A stretch of 27,465 nt of DNA from CADDYX01 sp045809945 (GCA_045809945.1 JBJMWW010000100.1:1-27465); one strand, 5' to 3'. Counted from the stretch's first letter, positions 1 through 8,268 are shown. A program made the numbers and translations. The notes: generated by a model from the letters alone, not told the origin.

Positions 1-258
1 CAAGCGGCGGCTGAGTGCTGCGGCTGGTACTGCCCGAAGCGACCACAACCGCTGAGCTATATATTGTCTGCCGACGATGGGCGCGGTAGCTGATCTTGTG
101 TCTCGTTATGTGGTGTGACGATCCGCGCGCATCTGGAGGATCAGAAGCGCGGCAGCTGGTTCACGGTGTATCGCGCAACTGGACTAACCATATCGTTGGT
201 GATTCACGCTCTAAAGGTAGGCATCCGGAGGGTGAGTGTTCTTCGAAACATTAACGTA
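1..258. other. Left edge with no assignable gene
   Basis: All frames close early: short open stretches run from the edge to stops near 14, 55 and 93, and none shows a recognisable protein end. An open frame does extend upstream of the gene starting at 259, back to a GTG at 115, but its translation lacks any signal or domain character. A GGAGG lies at 227-231, about 27 bases before the chosen ATG, so it is not well placed for it. The stretch may hold a promoter for the next gene, but no convincing -35/-10 pair is visible. Confidence 0.3.
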
Positions 259-675
259 ATGGCACACTCAGTTGCTCTCCGAAAGTTCTGCGCGCTTATC
301 GCGTTCCTGATTGCGGCGTTTGTGGTGTCGCCGGAGCAATCGTACGCGTCGGCGTTTGAGGCATTCATTCCGCCGAAGTACAAAGGCGTGGTCCTCGCGG
401 CACCAGTCCCAATGTATCCGCACACGTTTTTCTACATACCAGGACGAGTCGGCGTGTATCGAATGAAGGTGAATCAGCAAACCGGCGCGGTGACGGAAAT
501 AGGCGTCCTCAAACGGCCGGAACCTGGACCGGGAGTCGGCGACGCGAACGCGGCGGTGATCCTCGCGCTCTTGAAGTGGAAATTTAAACCCGGGAGCATT
601 AAGCAGATCGATCTTCCAGTTGAGTTCGACCAGGGCGAGATCAGGCCCGAGCTCAAGAACGCAGCCAGCCAGTAG
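259..675 (+). CDS. Small secreted protein with TonB C-terminal-like domain
   Basis: The product is 138 residues from the chosen ATG. Residues about 8-31 form a hydrophobic signal peptide ending in an AYAS-like cleavage region (SYA/SA), so the mature protein is probably periplasmic. Residues about 62-123 resemble the TonB C-terminal fold: a strand GVYRMKV, a turn with TGAVTEIGVLK, then the family's typical ANAAVILALLKWKFKPG helix and final strand. A TonB protein needs an N-terminal membrane anchor and a proline-rich linker; here there is no long linker, so it is a stand-alone domain rather than a classical energy transducer. The frame stays open to a GTG at 115, but starting at 259 puts the signal peptide at the N-terminus. 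No clear ribosome site precedes 259. Its partner and function are not known. It converges on the barrel gene downstream. Confidence 0.6.
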   Translation: MAHSVALRKFCALIAFLIAAFVVSPEQSYASAFEAFIPPKYKGVVLAAPVPMYPHTFFYIPGRVGVYRMKVNQQTGAVTEIGVLKRPEPGPGVGDANAAVILALLKWKFKPGSIKQIDLPVEFDQGEIRPELKNAASQ

Positions 676-678
676 TGG

Positions 679-697
679 CACCGACGAGCTCGCGGTG
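679..697. terminator. Possible hairpin between convergent genes
   Basis: CACCG at 679-683 can pair with CGGTG at 693-697, and CGAG/CTCG lies between them, giving a stem with one bulged A. It sits in the 26-base gap between two converging genes. There is no clear U tract on the plus strand; a short TTAAAA follows. It is only a candidate terminator. Confidence 0.3.
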
Positions 698-701
698 ACT
701 G

Positions 702-1640
702 TTAAAACTTCGCCTTCACCTGCAGCCGCAGGTAAGGCGCAGGATCGGTGCGGTAGTTTTCGCCCGCACGATGGAATTTGAAGGCGCGCTGGATGTCCAT
801 GCCGGCGCCGAGGTCAAAGCAGATGTTGTCCACTGGTGAATAGATGACGCCCACGCCGGCGCGGTATTCCATATAGTCGACCTGCGTGCCGCTCAGCTTG
901 GCGACGTGCGGAATATTCGCGAACTCCGGATGCTGATCCATTTTGAAAGAATTCCCGACCAGCTCGCCGCCGGCCCAGAAGTCCCACTGCTGGTTCGGTG
1001 AATAGACGACGCGCGGCTCGGGCACCATCGCCATTGCATGCCACTGCTCGTTCGGAGTCCAGATCAGGCCGGCGAGCGGAACGACAGGGAATCCTCCGCG
1101 CAAAAATGAGGCGTTCGCGCCGACGAACATATAAAGTTGATCGTCGCGCAGGATGAAAATGCGTCCGGCTGTGATCGGGATATCGAACGAGTCGCGGCCG
1201 ATATCGTTCTCGAAATAAAACCCCGGCCTGATCTGGAAAAAGGCGCCGATGTCTTTGCCATGCATGTAATCGACGCCCAGCAGGATCGACGCGCTTTGCA
1301 GGTGATCCGGAATCGGCAGAGCATTGGTATGTCCGAAGTCGAAGCGCGCGTATTGGAATCCGGCGCGCAGGTAAAAATTGCCGATGAGCTGAATGCGGTG
1401 GCCCCACTCGATTGAATTCTGAAGAGCGTCCTGTTTTCCGAAGCTGCCGCCGTGGTTCAGGTCGCTTCTGAATACGTAGCCCGTCTCGACCTCGAAAGTG
1501 TCGATCGGCACGAACTCGGTTTTGATCTCGGCCTGTGCGGCCGGCGACAAGGTTGTCTCCGCGTTCGAGGTCAACCCGCCGCTGGCAAACGCCGACGCGC
1601 AACCAAGTAAGAGCAGCAGCGGCAGAAGGCGTCCGGTCAT
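702..1640 (-). CDS. Putative outer-membrane beta-barrel protein
   Basis: The product is 312 residues. Residues 1-20 are a signal peptide with a long leucine run followed by ASAFA; the LLGC inside it could also be read as a weak lipobox. The rest has the alternating pattern of a transmembrane barrel: many short amphipathic strands rich in Tyr, Phe and Gly (for example FYLRAGFQYARFDFG and IQLIGNFYLRAG) separated by polar turns. The chain ends in LRLQVKAKF, with the terminal Phe expected of proteins inserted by the Bam complex. No enzyme motif is visible, so it may be a porin-like or structural outer-membrane protein of unknown substrate. The ATG start directly precedes the signal peptide, although no strong ribosome site is seen. 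Confidence 0.6.
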   Translation of the reverse strand: MTGRLLPLLLLLGCASAFASGGLTSNAETTLSPAAQAEIKTEFVPIDTFEVETGYVFRSDLNHGGSFGKQDALQNSIEWGHRIQLIGNFYLRAGFQYARFDFGHTNALPIPDHLQSASILLGVDYMHGKDIGAFFQIRPGFYFENDIGRDSFDIPITAGRIFILRDDQLYMFVGANASFLRGGFPVVPLAGLIWTPNEQWHAMAMVPEPRVVYSPNQQWDFWAGGELVGNSFKMDQHPEFANIPHVAKLSGTQVDYMEYRAGVGVIYSPVDNICFDLGAGMDIQRAFKFHRAGENYRTDPAPYLRLQVKAKF

Positions 1641-1683
1641 TGGTGCGATTCTAAGACATTCGAAGTGAGAGGGAGAAGTGGAT

Positions 1684-2424
1684 TCACAGTTCGATGGTTT
1701 CTGCGGGCTTCATCTCGCGCATCTCGGCTTGAACCCCGCGCTTTTTCATCTCCTCGCGCAACTCAGCAGGCGTGCCGGTGAGCGGGGGAAAGGTGCCGAA
1801 ATGGATGGGAACGACGACGCGCGGCTTGACCAGCTCGACTGCGCGCGCAGCCCGCATCGGTCCCATCGTGTAGTGATCGCCCATGCAGCAAAGCATGTAA
1901 TCGATCGGATGTTCCAGCGGGACGAGTGACATGTCGGAGAACAGGTCGGTGTCGCCGGTATGATAAATCGTCGGTCCGTTTTCCACCGCTAGGACGATGC
2001 CAGTCGGCGTTCCGCCATAGACCGGCGGCTTGTCTTCGCTCGGCGTGACCGCGGTGCCGTGCCATGCGGGCGTAAACCGCGCAGTCACTTCGCCGCCGAA
2101 CAATTTTCCGGCTCCGCCGATGTGGAGAACGAGCGAGCTGTCGTCGCCCGGATAACCGAGTGCGTTACGCACCGCGATCGCGCAATCGAACGTGCAGCAG
2201 AGTTTCGCTTTCGTTTTCTTCGCGATCTCCACCGCGTCACCGACGTGGTCGAAGTGCGCGTGACTCAGGCAAATCACATCCGCGCGATCGAGCGCTTTCA
2301 AGATCTCCTCGCCATTTTTCAGCAGCGGATTTTTCAGCCACGGATCGATCAGAATGACGTTGCCGGATGGGGTGGTGAGTTTGAAACCGGAATGTCCGAA
2401 ATAGGTGAGCTGTGTCTGCGGCAT
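1684..2424 (-). CDS. UPF0173-type metal-dependent hydrolase (metallo-beta-lactamase fold)
   Basis: The product is 246 residues from the chosen ATG. The metallo-beta-lactamase signature SHAHFDH lies at residues about 54-60 and supplies the two-metal site. Further ligands are expected from TPAWHGT, the YHTGDTD motif with its bridging Asp, and the VVPIHFGTFP motif near the end. The opening TYFGHSGFKL and the overall length match the YtkL/UPF0173 family of small predicted hydrolases, whose natural substrate is not established. The frame is open for 11 further codons upstream, but that segment approaches a dispersed repeat at 2453, and the family normally begins just before the QLTYFGHS strand, so the internal ATG is preferred. 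It is divergent from the DNA glycosylase gene. Confidence 0.82.
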   Translation of the reverse strand: MPQTQLTYFGHSGFKLTTPSGNVILIDPWLKNPLLKNGEEILKALDRADVICLSHAHFDHVGDAVEIAKKTKAKLCCTFDCAIAVRNALGYPGDDSSLVLHIGGAGKLFGGEVTARFTPAWHGTAVTPSEDKPPVYGGTPTGIVLAVENGPTIYHTGDTDLFSDMSLVPLEHPIDYMLCCMGDHYTMGPMRAARAVELVKPRVVVPIHFGTFPPLTGTPAELREEMKKRGVQAEMREMKPAETIEL

Positions 2425-2452
2425 CCGGGAAGAAAGCAGAAGCATCGCGCTT

Positions 2453-2543
2453 GTCATTCCGAGCGAACGCGAGGGACCTCACAAGCGTCCGCGCGACCGT
2501 CAATCTGGACACTTGCGTGATCCTTCGCTTCGCTCAGGATGAC
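2453..2543. repeat. Dispersed inverted-repeat element, copy 1
   Basis: The left arm at 2453-2482 begins GTCATTCCGAGCGAACGCGA, and the right arm at 2517-2543, read on the minus strand, begins GTCATCCTGAGCGAAGCGA. The arms are imperfect complements separated by about 34 bases. Related arms occur at 20558-20654 and 26561-26636. The frame of the glycosylase gene runs open through this element, but the encoded residues (including ILRFAQDD) are simply translated repeat and should not be counted as protein. Confidence 0.75.
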
Positions 2544-2549
2544 CTGCAC

Positions 2550-3182
2550 ATGCACCACGAAGCGCATCGACATCTTTCGCGCGCCGACAAGCGACTGGCG
2601 GAGCTGATCCGCCGCTCGCGCCGCTACGAACTTGAACCGGGCAAACTCATTCGGCCGTTCGACGCGCTGGCGGAATCGATTGTTTACCAGCAACTCAGCG
2701 GCAAAGCCGCAGCCACCATCTGGAAACGTGTTCGCGCAATTTTTGGCAGCCCGAAATTTCTCGACCCGAAGAAAGTGCTCGCGACCGCTGACGAAGTTCT
2801 TCGCGCGGCGGGTTTGTCGCGCAATAAGACCGCCGCGTTAAAGGATCTCGCGCAGAAGGCGGTTGACGGCGTTGTGCCGACGGCGCGCGCACTGGCGAAA
2901 ATGGCGGACGAAGAAATCGTGGAACGGCTGACGCAGATTCGCGGCATTGGCCGCTGGACGGTCGAGATGCTTCTGCTCTTTGATCTGGCGCGACCTGACG
3001 TGTGGCCGATTCACGATCTGGGTGTGCGGAAAGGATTCGCCAAGACTTTCGGTAAACGGAAAATGCCGACGCCACAGCAACTCGCGAAGCTTGGAGAAAA
3101 ATTTCGGCCGTATCGCTCGGCGCTCGCGTGGTACATGTGGCGTGCGCTCGACACGAAAACTCCAGGAGCAAATCGATCGTGA
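2550..3182 (+). CDS. DNA-3-methyladenine glycosylase II-like (HhH-GPD family)
   Basis: The product is a 210-residue base-excision repair enzyme that would remove alkylated purines from DNA by cutting the N-glycosidic bond. The helix-hairpin-helix region is clear: LTQIRGIGRWTVEM at residues about 127-140, followed by the Pro/Asp loop VWPIHDLGVRKG, where Asp156 corresponds to the catalytic aspartate of AlkA. The upstream segment IRPFDALAESIVYQQLSGKAA matches the first helices of the family. The length is that of the short bacterial and yeast Mag1-like forms without the extra AlkA N-terminal domain. The start is set at ATG 2550 because everything upstream in frame is dispersed repeat; there is no strong ribosome site. 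The stop overlaps the next gene's GTG start in the sequence GTGA, implying coupled translation with an apparently unrelated epimerase. Confidence 0.85.
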   Translation: MHHEAHRHLSRADKRLAELIRRSRRYELEPGKLIRPFDALAESIVYQQLSGKAAATIWKRVRAIFGSPKFLDPKKVLATADEVLRAAGLSRNKTAALKDLAQKAVDGVVPTARALAKMADEEIVERLTQIRGIGRWTVEMLLLFDLARPDVWPIHDLGVRKGFAKTFGKRKMPTPQQLAKLGEKFRPYRSALAWYMWRALDTKTPGANRS

Positions 3183-4129
3183 AGATTCTCGTTACCGGTG
3201 GCGCGGGCTTCATCGGTTCGCACCTGACCGAGCGACTGCTGGCCGACGGTCATGACGTCGCGATCCTCGACGACTTCAATGACTTCTACGATCCGAAGAT
3301 CAAACGGCGGAACATCGCGGGGATCGGGTCGGAGATCGCGCTGCACGAAGTCGATTTGCGAAACGGAGACGCAGTGGGCTCTGTCTTCGAGGGCAACAAA
3401 TTCGACGCGGTCGTGCATCTCGCGGCGCGGGCGGGCGTACGACCGTCAATCGCGGCGCCGCAACTCTACTACGACACGAATGTTACGGGCACGCTTCACC
3501 TGCTGGAAGCCGCGCGGCGCCATGGGATCGAGCGGTTTGTTTTCGCATCCAGCTCATCTGTCTACGGCATTTGTAAACAAGTGCCGTTCTCGGAAGACTT
3601 TCATCTTACCCAAACGATCAGCCCGTATGCGGCTACGAAAATTGGCGGCGAATTCCTGTGCTCGACCTATTCGCATCTCTACAACATGCGCGTCGTAGCG
3701 CTGCGCTTCTTCACCGTCTACGGTGCGCGCCAGCGACCCGACCTGGCGATCCACCAATTCACCCGACGGATCGACCAGGGTAAACCGATCGATCAGTTTG
3801 GCGACGGCACCACCCGACGCGATTACACCTACATCGATGACATCATCCAGGGCGTGGTAGCGGCGCTTAACTATAACGGCGCGCGCTTCGACATTTTTAA
3901 TTTAGGGGAGAGTGACACGATCCAGCTGAAGGATCTGATTGCTGCGATCGAAACGGCGCTGGGCAAGAAAGCCACGATCAACCAGCTTCCGGAACAACCT
4001 GGCGATGTGCCGCTAACCTGCGCCGATATTTCAAAGGCGCGCCGGTTGCTTGGCTACAATCCTACAACACCGCTGCGCGCAGGACTGCCGAAGTTCGTTG
4101 AGTGGTATCGCAGTACGACGGCTACCTAG
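3179..4129 (+). CDS. NAD-dependent nucleotide-sugar epimerase, UDP-glucuronate 4-epimerase-like
   Basis: The product is a 316-residue extended short-chain dehydrogenase. The NAD-binding GGAGFIG lies at residues 7-13, the catalytic Ser region (FASSSSVYG) at about 122-130, and the YAATK catalytic pair Tyr150/Lys154 follows. The substrate half, FFTVYGARQRPDLA followed by GKPIDQFGDG and RRDYTYIDD, resembles UDP-glucuronate and UDP-glucose 4-epimerases (CapI/GalE type) more than the dehydratases, but the exact sugar cannot be fixed from sequence. It would make an activated sugar for surface polysaccharide, which suits the methyltransferase, GT39 and AsnB-like genes beside it. The GTG start is chosen because the Rossmann strand begins there and an AGGAG lies at 3164-3168. 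It overlaps the glycosylase stop by four bases. Confidence 0.8.
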   Translation: MKILVTGGAGFIGSHLTERLLADGHDVAILDDFNDFYDPKIKRRNIAGIGSEIALHEVDLRNGDAVGSVFEGNKFDAVVHLAARAGVRPSIAAPQLYYDTNVTGTLHLLEAARRHGIERFVFASSSSVYGICKQVPFSEDFHLTQTISPYAATKIGGEFLCSTYSHLYNMRVVALRFFTVYGARQRPDLAIHQFTRRIDQGKPIDQFGDGTTRRDYTYIDDIIQGVVAALNYNGARFDIFNLGESDTIQLKDLIAAIETALGKKATINQLPEQPGDVPLTCADISKARRLLGYNPTTPLRAGLPKFVEWYRSTTAT

Positions 4130-4136
4130 GTAGCCG
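4119..4136. terminator. Perfect 18-bp palindrome over two convergent stop codons
   Basis: The sequence CGGCTACCTAGGTAGCCG is fully self-complementary. The central CTAG carries the TAG of the plus-strand epimerase (4127-4129) and the TAG of the minus-strand methyltransferase (4126-4128). As RNA it can form a 7-bp stem with a CTAG loop on either strand. No U tract follows, so a role in termination or transcript protection is plausible but not shown. Confidence 0.45.
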
Positions 4137-4869
4137 ATGCTATCGCGAACACACTCGCGCCGAAGGGCAGGTTCACATGGCGCAGCGTTTTGTTCTCCAG
4201 CGCAATTATCTGATGTAAAGCCGCATTGACTGGCTCCGCCGGCTGAACAAGGCCGCCGGTGTCGCTGTCGCGTGGCGAACCGGGCAGTATTCTTTCAAGC
4301 AAGCTTAAGAGGAGACCGGGAACGGCGAGCGTCATATTCCAGCAGGACAGCCGCTCGATGTTAAATCCGGCTTCTTCAAGGGCATGCCGCAACTGGCTGC
4401 CGGAATAACGGCGCACGTGATCATTAGCCTTATCGTGTGAGCTCCAGAGCGCCTGAAACGCGGGAACAAACACGATTAGCTTGCCGCGACTGGATAGAAC
4501 GCGACGCCATTCCTTGAGCGCAGATATGTCATCCTCAATGTGCTCCAGCACGTCGGACGCTATGACAAGATCAAACGAGCCGTCATCAAAGGTAAGGCGT
4601 GTAGCATCCATCTGAGTAACGCGGGTAAATCCTCGCCGACGTGCGGCAGCAATCGCGGCTTCGCTGATATCGATGCCATGAAGGTCGCGATAACCCGCTG
4701 CAGCGAGATCGCGTAGTAATACGCCGCCGGAGCAACCGATTTCCAGTATCGGAGCGGTCCGGGCGGGAGTGGTTCGACGCACCAGGTCGGCCACCGCTTC
4801 GCGCCGGGCCTTGCACCACCACTGTGTCTCTTCGACGGCAAGATACCTTTCGGCGAACGCTGGTGTCAC
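4126..4869 (-). CDS. Class I SAM-dependent methyltransferase
   Basis: The product is 247 residues. Motif I for S-adenosylmethionine binding, ILEIGCSGGVLLRDL, lies near residue 41; the acidic end of strand 2 is seen in HGIDIS, motif II in FDLVIASDVLEHIED, and a post-motif in GKLIVFVPA. This is the common Methyltransf_11/23 pattern, and the WSSHDKANDHVRRYS stretch is frequent in methyltransferases of glycan and lipid-linked sugar clusters. The acceptor is unknown. The GTG start lies one base after the stop of the GT39 gene upstream on the same strand, so the two are almost certainly one transcript, and its end overlaps the epimerase end inside an 18-bp palindrome. The context suggests methylation of a sugar or lipid carrier. 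Confidence 0.78.
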   Translation of the reverse strand: MTPAFAERYLAVEETQWWCKARREAVADLVRRTTPARTAPILEIGCSGGVLLRDLAAAGYRDLHGIDISEAAIAAARRRGFTRVTQMDATRLTFDDGSFDLVIASDVLEHIEDDISALKEWRRVLSSRGKLIVFVPAFQALWSSHDKANDHVRRYSGSQLRHALEEAGFNIERLSCWNMTLAVPGLLLSLLERILPGSPRDSDTGGLVQPAEPVNAALHQIIALENKTLRHVNLPFGASVFAIASAT

Positions 4870-4870
4870 C

Positions 4871-6337
4871 TTAGCGGTTCTTCACAACCAATTCGTAATC
4901 CACCCGCGGCTGACTGTTGCGGTGAGTTGAGCGCAATGTCACGCTCCGGTCGCCTTGGAGCTGCGGCAACACCTCGTCGGTCGCGTTGGTCGGAAGGACA
5001 AGCGCATCGATATCTCCGCGATTCCACTCCTGCACAGCCTCCTCCGGTTCGGTAAAGTGAAGCTTATCCAGGTATAGAAGCATTCCTTCGCTACCGGAAA
5101 GGCCGGAGATTACCTGAAAACGCCGGTCATGTAGCTGAGCGTCATTTCGCGCGCTCTTGCCAAATTGTCGCAGCGCGTCGAGATGATCATGGTAGCCGAA
5201 GCCGATTTTCCAAGTCGTGTAGCCGAGGGTGAAGACAACGGCGGCGGCGAGGCACACTCGAAGCCACTGCACACACGCATTGCGCCGTTCGGGATTAGAG
5301 ATAACCGCGGCCACTTGTGCCGCCAATAGCAGACTAAGAGGCGCAATGATGGAGTAGACGCGATCAACTCGCTTTGAAGGAACTAACGACATAATCGCTA
5401 ATCCGGTCAAACTCCAGAGCAGCAACCAAACGGTAGGAGGGCTGATAACCCGGCGGTTGCGCCACGCGATAACGGCTAGCGCGGTGCTAAGTATGCTCCA
5501 GGGAGCAAACTTGTGGAGGAGGTGCGCGATGTAGAAGTAAATCGGGTAGGGATGGTGAACGTTGGTGCTGAATCGGCTTACTACTTCGAATCCTATGATC
5601 TGCTTATAGAAGGTGGGATAGAGCAGGAGGCCGCCTGCTAGCCAGGGCGCGAATAATGCGACCGATACGAGCCAGGGCCACCAGCCGGGTCCAGCGCCGG
5701 CCACACTTTTCTTGCGATAATAGAGAGCCATTACGATTTGCGCCGGCAGCAGAAACACAAAGGCGAAGGGTCCCTTGATCCACATCGAGAGTGCTATAAG
5801 AACGCAAAACATCCAGCGGTCGCGCGCTGTCCAAGGCTCACCACGTCGCAGCTTTTCGAAAACAAGCCATCCAGCCAGGAACAGCGCTAACGCCAACGGC
5901 ATATCGGTCCGAACAAGCGTCGCGAGTCTGACGGTGAGCAGATTGAGCGAGAAGGCACTGAGCGCTACCAGCCCGGGCAAGCTGCCATACGCGATCGTCG
6001 CTGCCCGCCAGACGCAGTAAGCAAGCACTCCGGCGCAAATGAGCGATGGCAGCCTCCAGGCAAGCGCCCATGAGCGCGTCGCCGCAAAGAACCCGGCGGA
6101 GACCCAGCCGACCAATGGCGGCTTTTGCGCGATCAGCTCGTGCGGCGTACGCTGGTAAAACCAGTGTCCCTCCTTAATCATTTCAAACGACGTAAACGCC
6201 TGTTGCGCCTGATCGTAATCGTCTAGTTCCCACGGCAGATTAGTCGTTAGAAAGCAAATCACCGTGACAGCAATGACGAGGAGCCACGTGCCGCGACCGA
6301 CGAGCACCCGGTCGTTGGCGATTGGCGCGCTGGTCAT
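4871..6337 (-). CDS. GT39/ArnT-like membrane glycosyltransferase
   Basis: The product is 488 residues with about ten or more hydrophobic segments in the first 370 residues and a soluble C-terminal domain. The first outside loop reads WELDDYDQAQQAF, carrying the acidic residues expected of GT-C enzymes, followed by a GHWFYQRTP segment and QKPPLVGW, the KPPL motif typical of PMT/ArnT relatives. Such enzymes move a sugar from a polyprenyl-phosphate donor to a lipid, glycan or protein on the periplasmic face; donor and acceptor are not deducible here. The methyltransferase follows after one base. The ATG at 6337 is only 27 bases from the divergent AsnB start, so either its promoter lies inside asnB or the real start is somewhat internal, for example near the VLVGRG segment at residue 11. 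Confidence 0.78.
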   Translation of the reverse strand: MTSAPIANDRVLVGRGTWLLVIAVTVICFLTTNLPWELDDYDQAQQAFTSFEMIKEGHWFYQRTPHELIAQKPPLVGWVSAGFFAATRSWALAWRLPSLICAGVLAYCVWRAATIAYGSLPGLVALSAFSLNLLTVRLATLVRTDMPLALALFLAGWLVFEKLRRGEPWTARDRWMFCVLIALSMWIKGPFAFVFLLPAQIVMALYYRKKSVAGAGPGWWPWLVSVALFAPWLAGGLLLYPTFYKQIIGFEVVSRFSTNVHHPYPIYFYIAHLLHKFAPWSILSTALAVIAWRNRRVISPPTVWLLLWSLTGLAIMSLVPSKRVDRVYSIIAPLSLLLAAQVAAVISNPERRNACVQWLRVCLAAAVVFTLGYTTWKIGFGYHDHLDALRQFGKSARNDAQLHDRRFQVISGLSGSEGMLLYLDKLHFTEPEEAVQEWNRGDIDALVLPTNATDEVLPQLQGDRSVTLRSTHRNSQPRVDYELVVKNR

Positions 6338-6364
6338 GCTCCGTCGGATCTCCAGCGATTAGAT

Positions 6365-8260
6365 ATGTGCGGTATTGTTGGATTCACCACTTTGCGTACG
6401 CAGCCTGATGACGCGGAACGCGTGCTGCGTCAAATGATGGGCCTCGTCGCGCATCGAGGGCCGGATGGTAAAGGAACCTTTTCCAATCCCGCGATTGCGT
6501 TGGGCCACTGTCGATTAAGCATCATCGACCTCGAAGGTGGTGCGCAGCCAATGAGCACGCCGGATGGACGGTATACGCTGATCTACAACGGAGAAGCTTA
6601 TAACTACGTTGAACTGCGCACCGCGCTTGAGCGAGATGGCGACGGATTTCGCACGCGATCGGACACAGAAGTCGTCCTGCAGCAGTATGTCAGGCGAGGG
6701 ATCGACAGTTTTCGTGATTTGAATGGCATGTTTGCGGTGGCGATTTGGGATCGCGACAAACGCGAGTTGGTGCTGGCGCGCGATCGTATAGGAGTCAAGC
6801 CGCTTTACTACTGTGTTAGCGGCGGCGAGCTCGTGTTTGCTTCGGAGTTGAAGGCGCTGCTGGCCCATCCGGGCATAGAGCGGCGGATCGATCTGTCAGG
6901 AACGAGCAAATACTTCAGCTTCGGTTATGTGCCGACTCCGCACACCATCTTCAAGGGAGTGCGAAAGCTTGCGCCAGGCTCTTACCTGCGGTTTGGCCAG
7001 GACGGCCTGCATTGCGAATCCTATTGGGATTTGCCACTCGATGACGACCCACCGAGCGGACGCAACGTTGATGAATGGGCCGAAGATGTGCTCGCGCTGC
7101 TTCGTGACAGCATTGCCAAGCGCTTGCGGAGCGATGTGCCGGTCGGCTTGTTCCTCTCTGGCGGGCTGGATTCGAGTCTGGTCGCAGCTCTGGCAAACCA
7201 GCAAAGTCCAGACGGGCTGGTCAGCTTTTCCCTGGGTTTCGATGAGGCATCTTACGATGAGCTGCCGCATGCACGACGCGTTGCTTCGCATCTCGGGCTC
7301 GAGCACCACGAGACGACACTGACCCGCGGTCAGGCAGCTGATATCTTTCCGAAGGTCGTCGACGCGTTTGATGAACCGCTGGCCGATGCATCGGCTATTC
7401 CTACCTATGCGCTCAGCCAATTTGCTTCATCGAAGGTAAAGGTAGTGCTTGGCGGCGACGGCGCAGATGAGCTATTCGCCGGTTATCCTTCATTCCAAGC
7501 CGACAAGGCGATTGGTTACCTGTCCTTTCTGCCCACCAGCTGGCGCGATTCATTAGGCAAACTCGCGCAGCGTCTGCCGGCGTCCCACAACTACGCGAGC
7601 GCCGAGCATCTGTTACGACAATTTCTTAAGGGACGCGGTTTGTCATCGGAAGTCAGGTTTCTCCTGTGGATGGGCTGTTACAGCAACTCAGAAAAGTTAA
7701 GCCTGTTTTCGGAGTCGATGCGGGACGAATTGCTGCGGAGCGACGACTTTGAAGACATCAGCTACCATGTGCACCGCAGTGGACTGAGGGACAGTTTCCA
7801 GCGACTGCAATACCTTTGCCTGAAGCTGTACTTCCAGGATCGGATTCTGGTAAAAGTGGACCGGGCAAGCATGGCGCACGCGCTCGAGGTTAGGGTCCCG
7901 TATCTCGATCGTGATCTCGTCGAGCACGCATGCCGCATTCAACCGTTTTACAAACTGCGCGGCTTCACGACCAAGTATGTGTTGAAGCGCGCGGCGCGAG
8001 CTTATCTGCCGCCGGAAATCATCAATCGGCGAAAGACCGGCTTTATGATGCCGGTCGCGAGCTGGCTCACGCACAACATGCGCGAGGTGATCGAAGATGT
8101 TTGCTCCGCTGAGGCTCTGGGCAAAACAGGAATTTTCAACGTCGCTGCCGCGCGTCGCGTGGTGGAGGATCACTTTTCGAACCGCCGCGATAACCGCGTG
8201 CAACTTTACGCCCTGCTTTGTTTCATGGCGTGGTTTCGACGCTACCAGCCGGCTCTTTGA
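6365..8260 (+). CDS. asnB: Asparagine synthase (glutamine-hydrolysing), AsnB type
   Basis: The product is 631 residues, usual for this family. It begins MCGIVGF, so Cys2 is the glutaminase nucleophile once Met1 is removed; AHRGPDG at about 29-35 and YNGEAYN at about 74-80 complete the class II amidotransferase site. The synthetase half has the pyrophosphate loop SGGLDSS at 265-271 and the downstream GGDGADELFAGY motif. Known members make asparagine from aspartate, ATP and glutamine, while many copies in polysaccharide clusters amidate sugars or other carboxylates. Next to an epimerase, a methyltransferase and a GT39 enzyme, a glycan role is quite possible. The start is fixed by Cys2, although no clear ribosome site is visible upstream. 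A hairpin at 8269-8289 follows the stop. Confidence 0.85.
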   Translation: MCGIVGFTTLRTQPDDAERVLRQMMGLVAHRGPDGKGTFSNPAIALGHCRLSIIDLEGGAQPMSTPDGRYTLIYNGEAYNYVELRTALERDGDGFRTRSDTEVVLQQYVRRGIDSFRDLNGMFAVAIWDRDKRELVLARDRIGVKPLYYCVSGGELVFASELKALLAHPGIERRIDLSGTSKYFSFGYVPTPHTIFKGVRKLAPGSYLRFGQDGLHCESYWDLPLDDDPPSGRNVDEWAEDVLALLRDSIAKRLRSDVPVGLFLSGGLDSSLVAALANQQSPDGLVSFSLGFDEASYDELPHARRVASHLGLEHHETTLTRGQAADIFPKVVDAFDEPLADASAIPTYALSQFASSKVKVVLGGDGADELFAGYPSFQADKAIGYLSFLPTSWRDSLGKLAQRLPASHNYASAEHLLRQFLKGRGLSSEVRFLLWMGCYSNSEKLSLFSESMRDELLRSDDFEDISYHVHRSGLRDSFQRLQYLCLKLYFQDRILVKVDRASMAHALEVRVPYLDRDLVEHACRIQPFYKLRGFTTKYVLKRAARAYLPPEIINRRKTGFMMPVASWLTHNMREVIEDVCSAEALGKTGIFNVAAARRVVEDHFSNRRDNRVQLYALLCFMAWFRRYQPAL

Positions 8261-8268
8261 GCGAAAAT

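Noticed and set aside
2453..2543. CRISPR or transposon reading of the repeat elements
   Set aside because: There are no regularly spaced direct repeats with unique spacers and no transposase; the arms are inverted and dispersed.
2412..2549. N-terminal extension of the DNA glycosylase
   Set aside because: The extra 46 residues are translation of a dispersed inverted repeat, not of family sequence.
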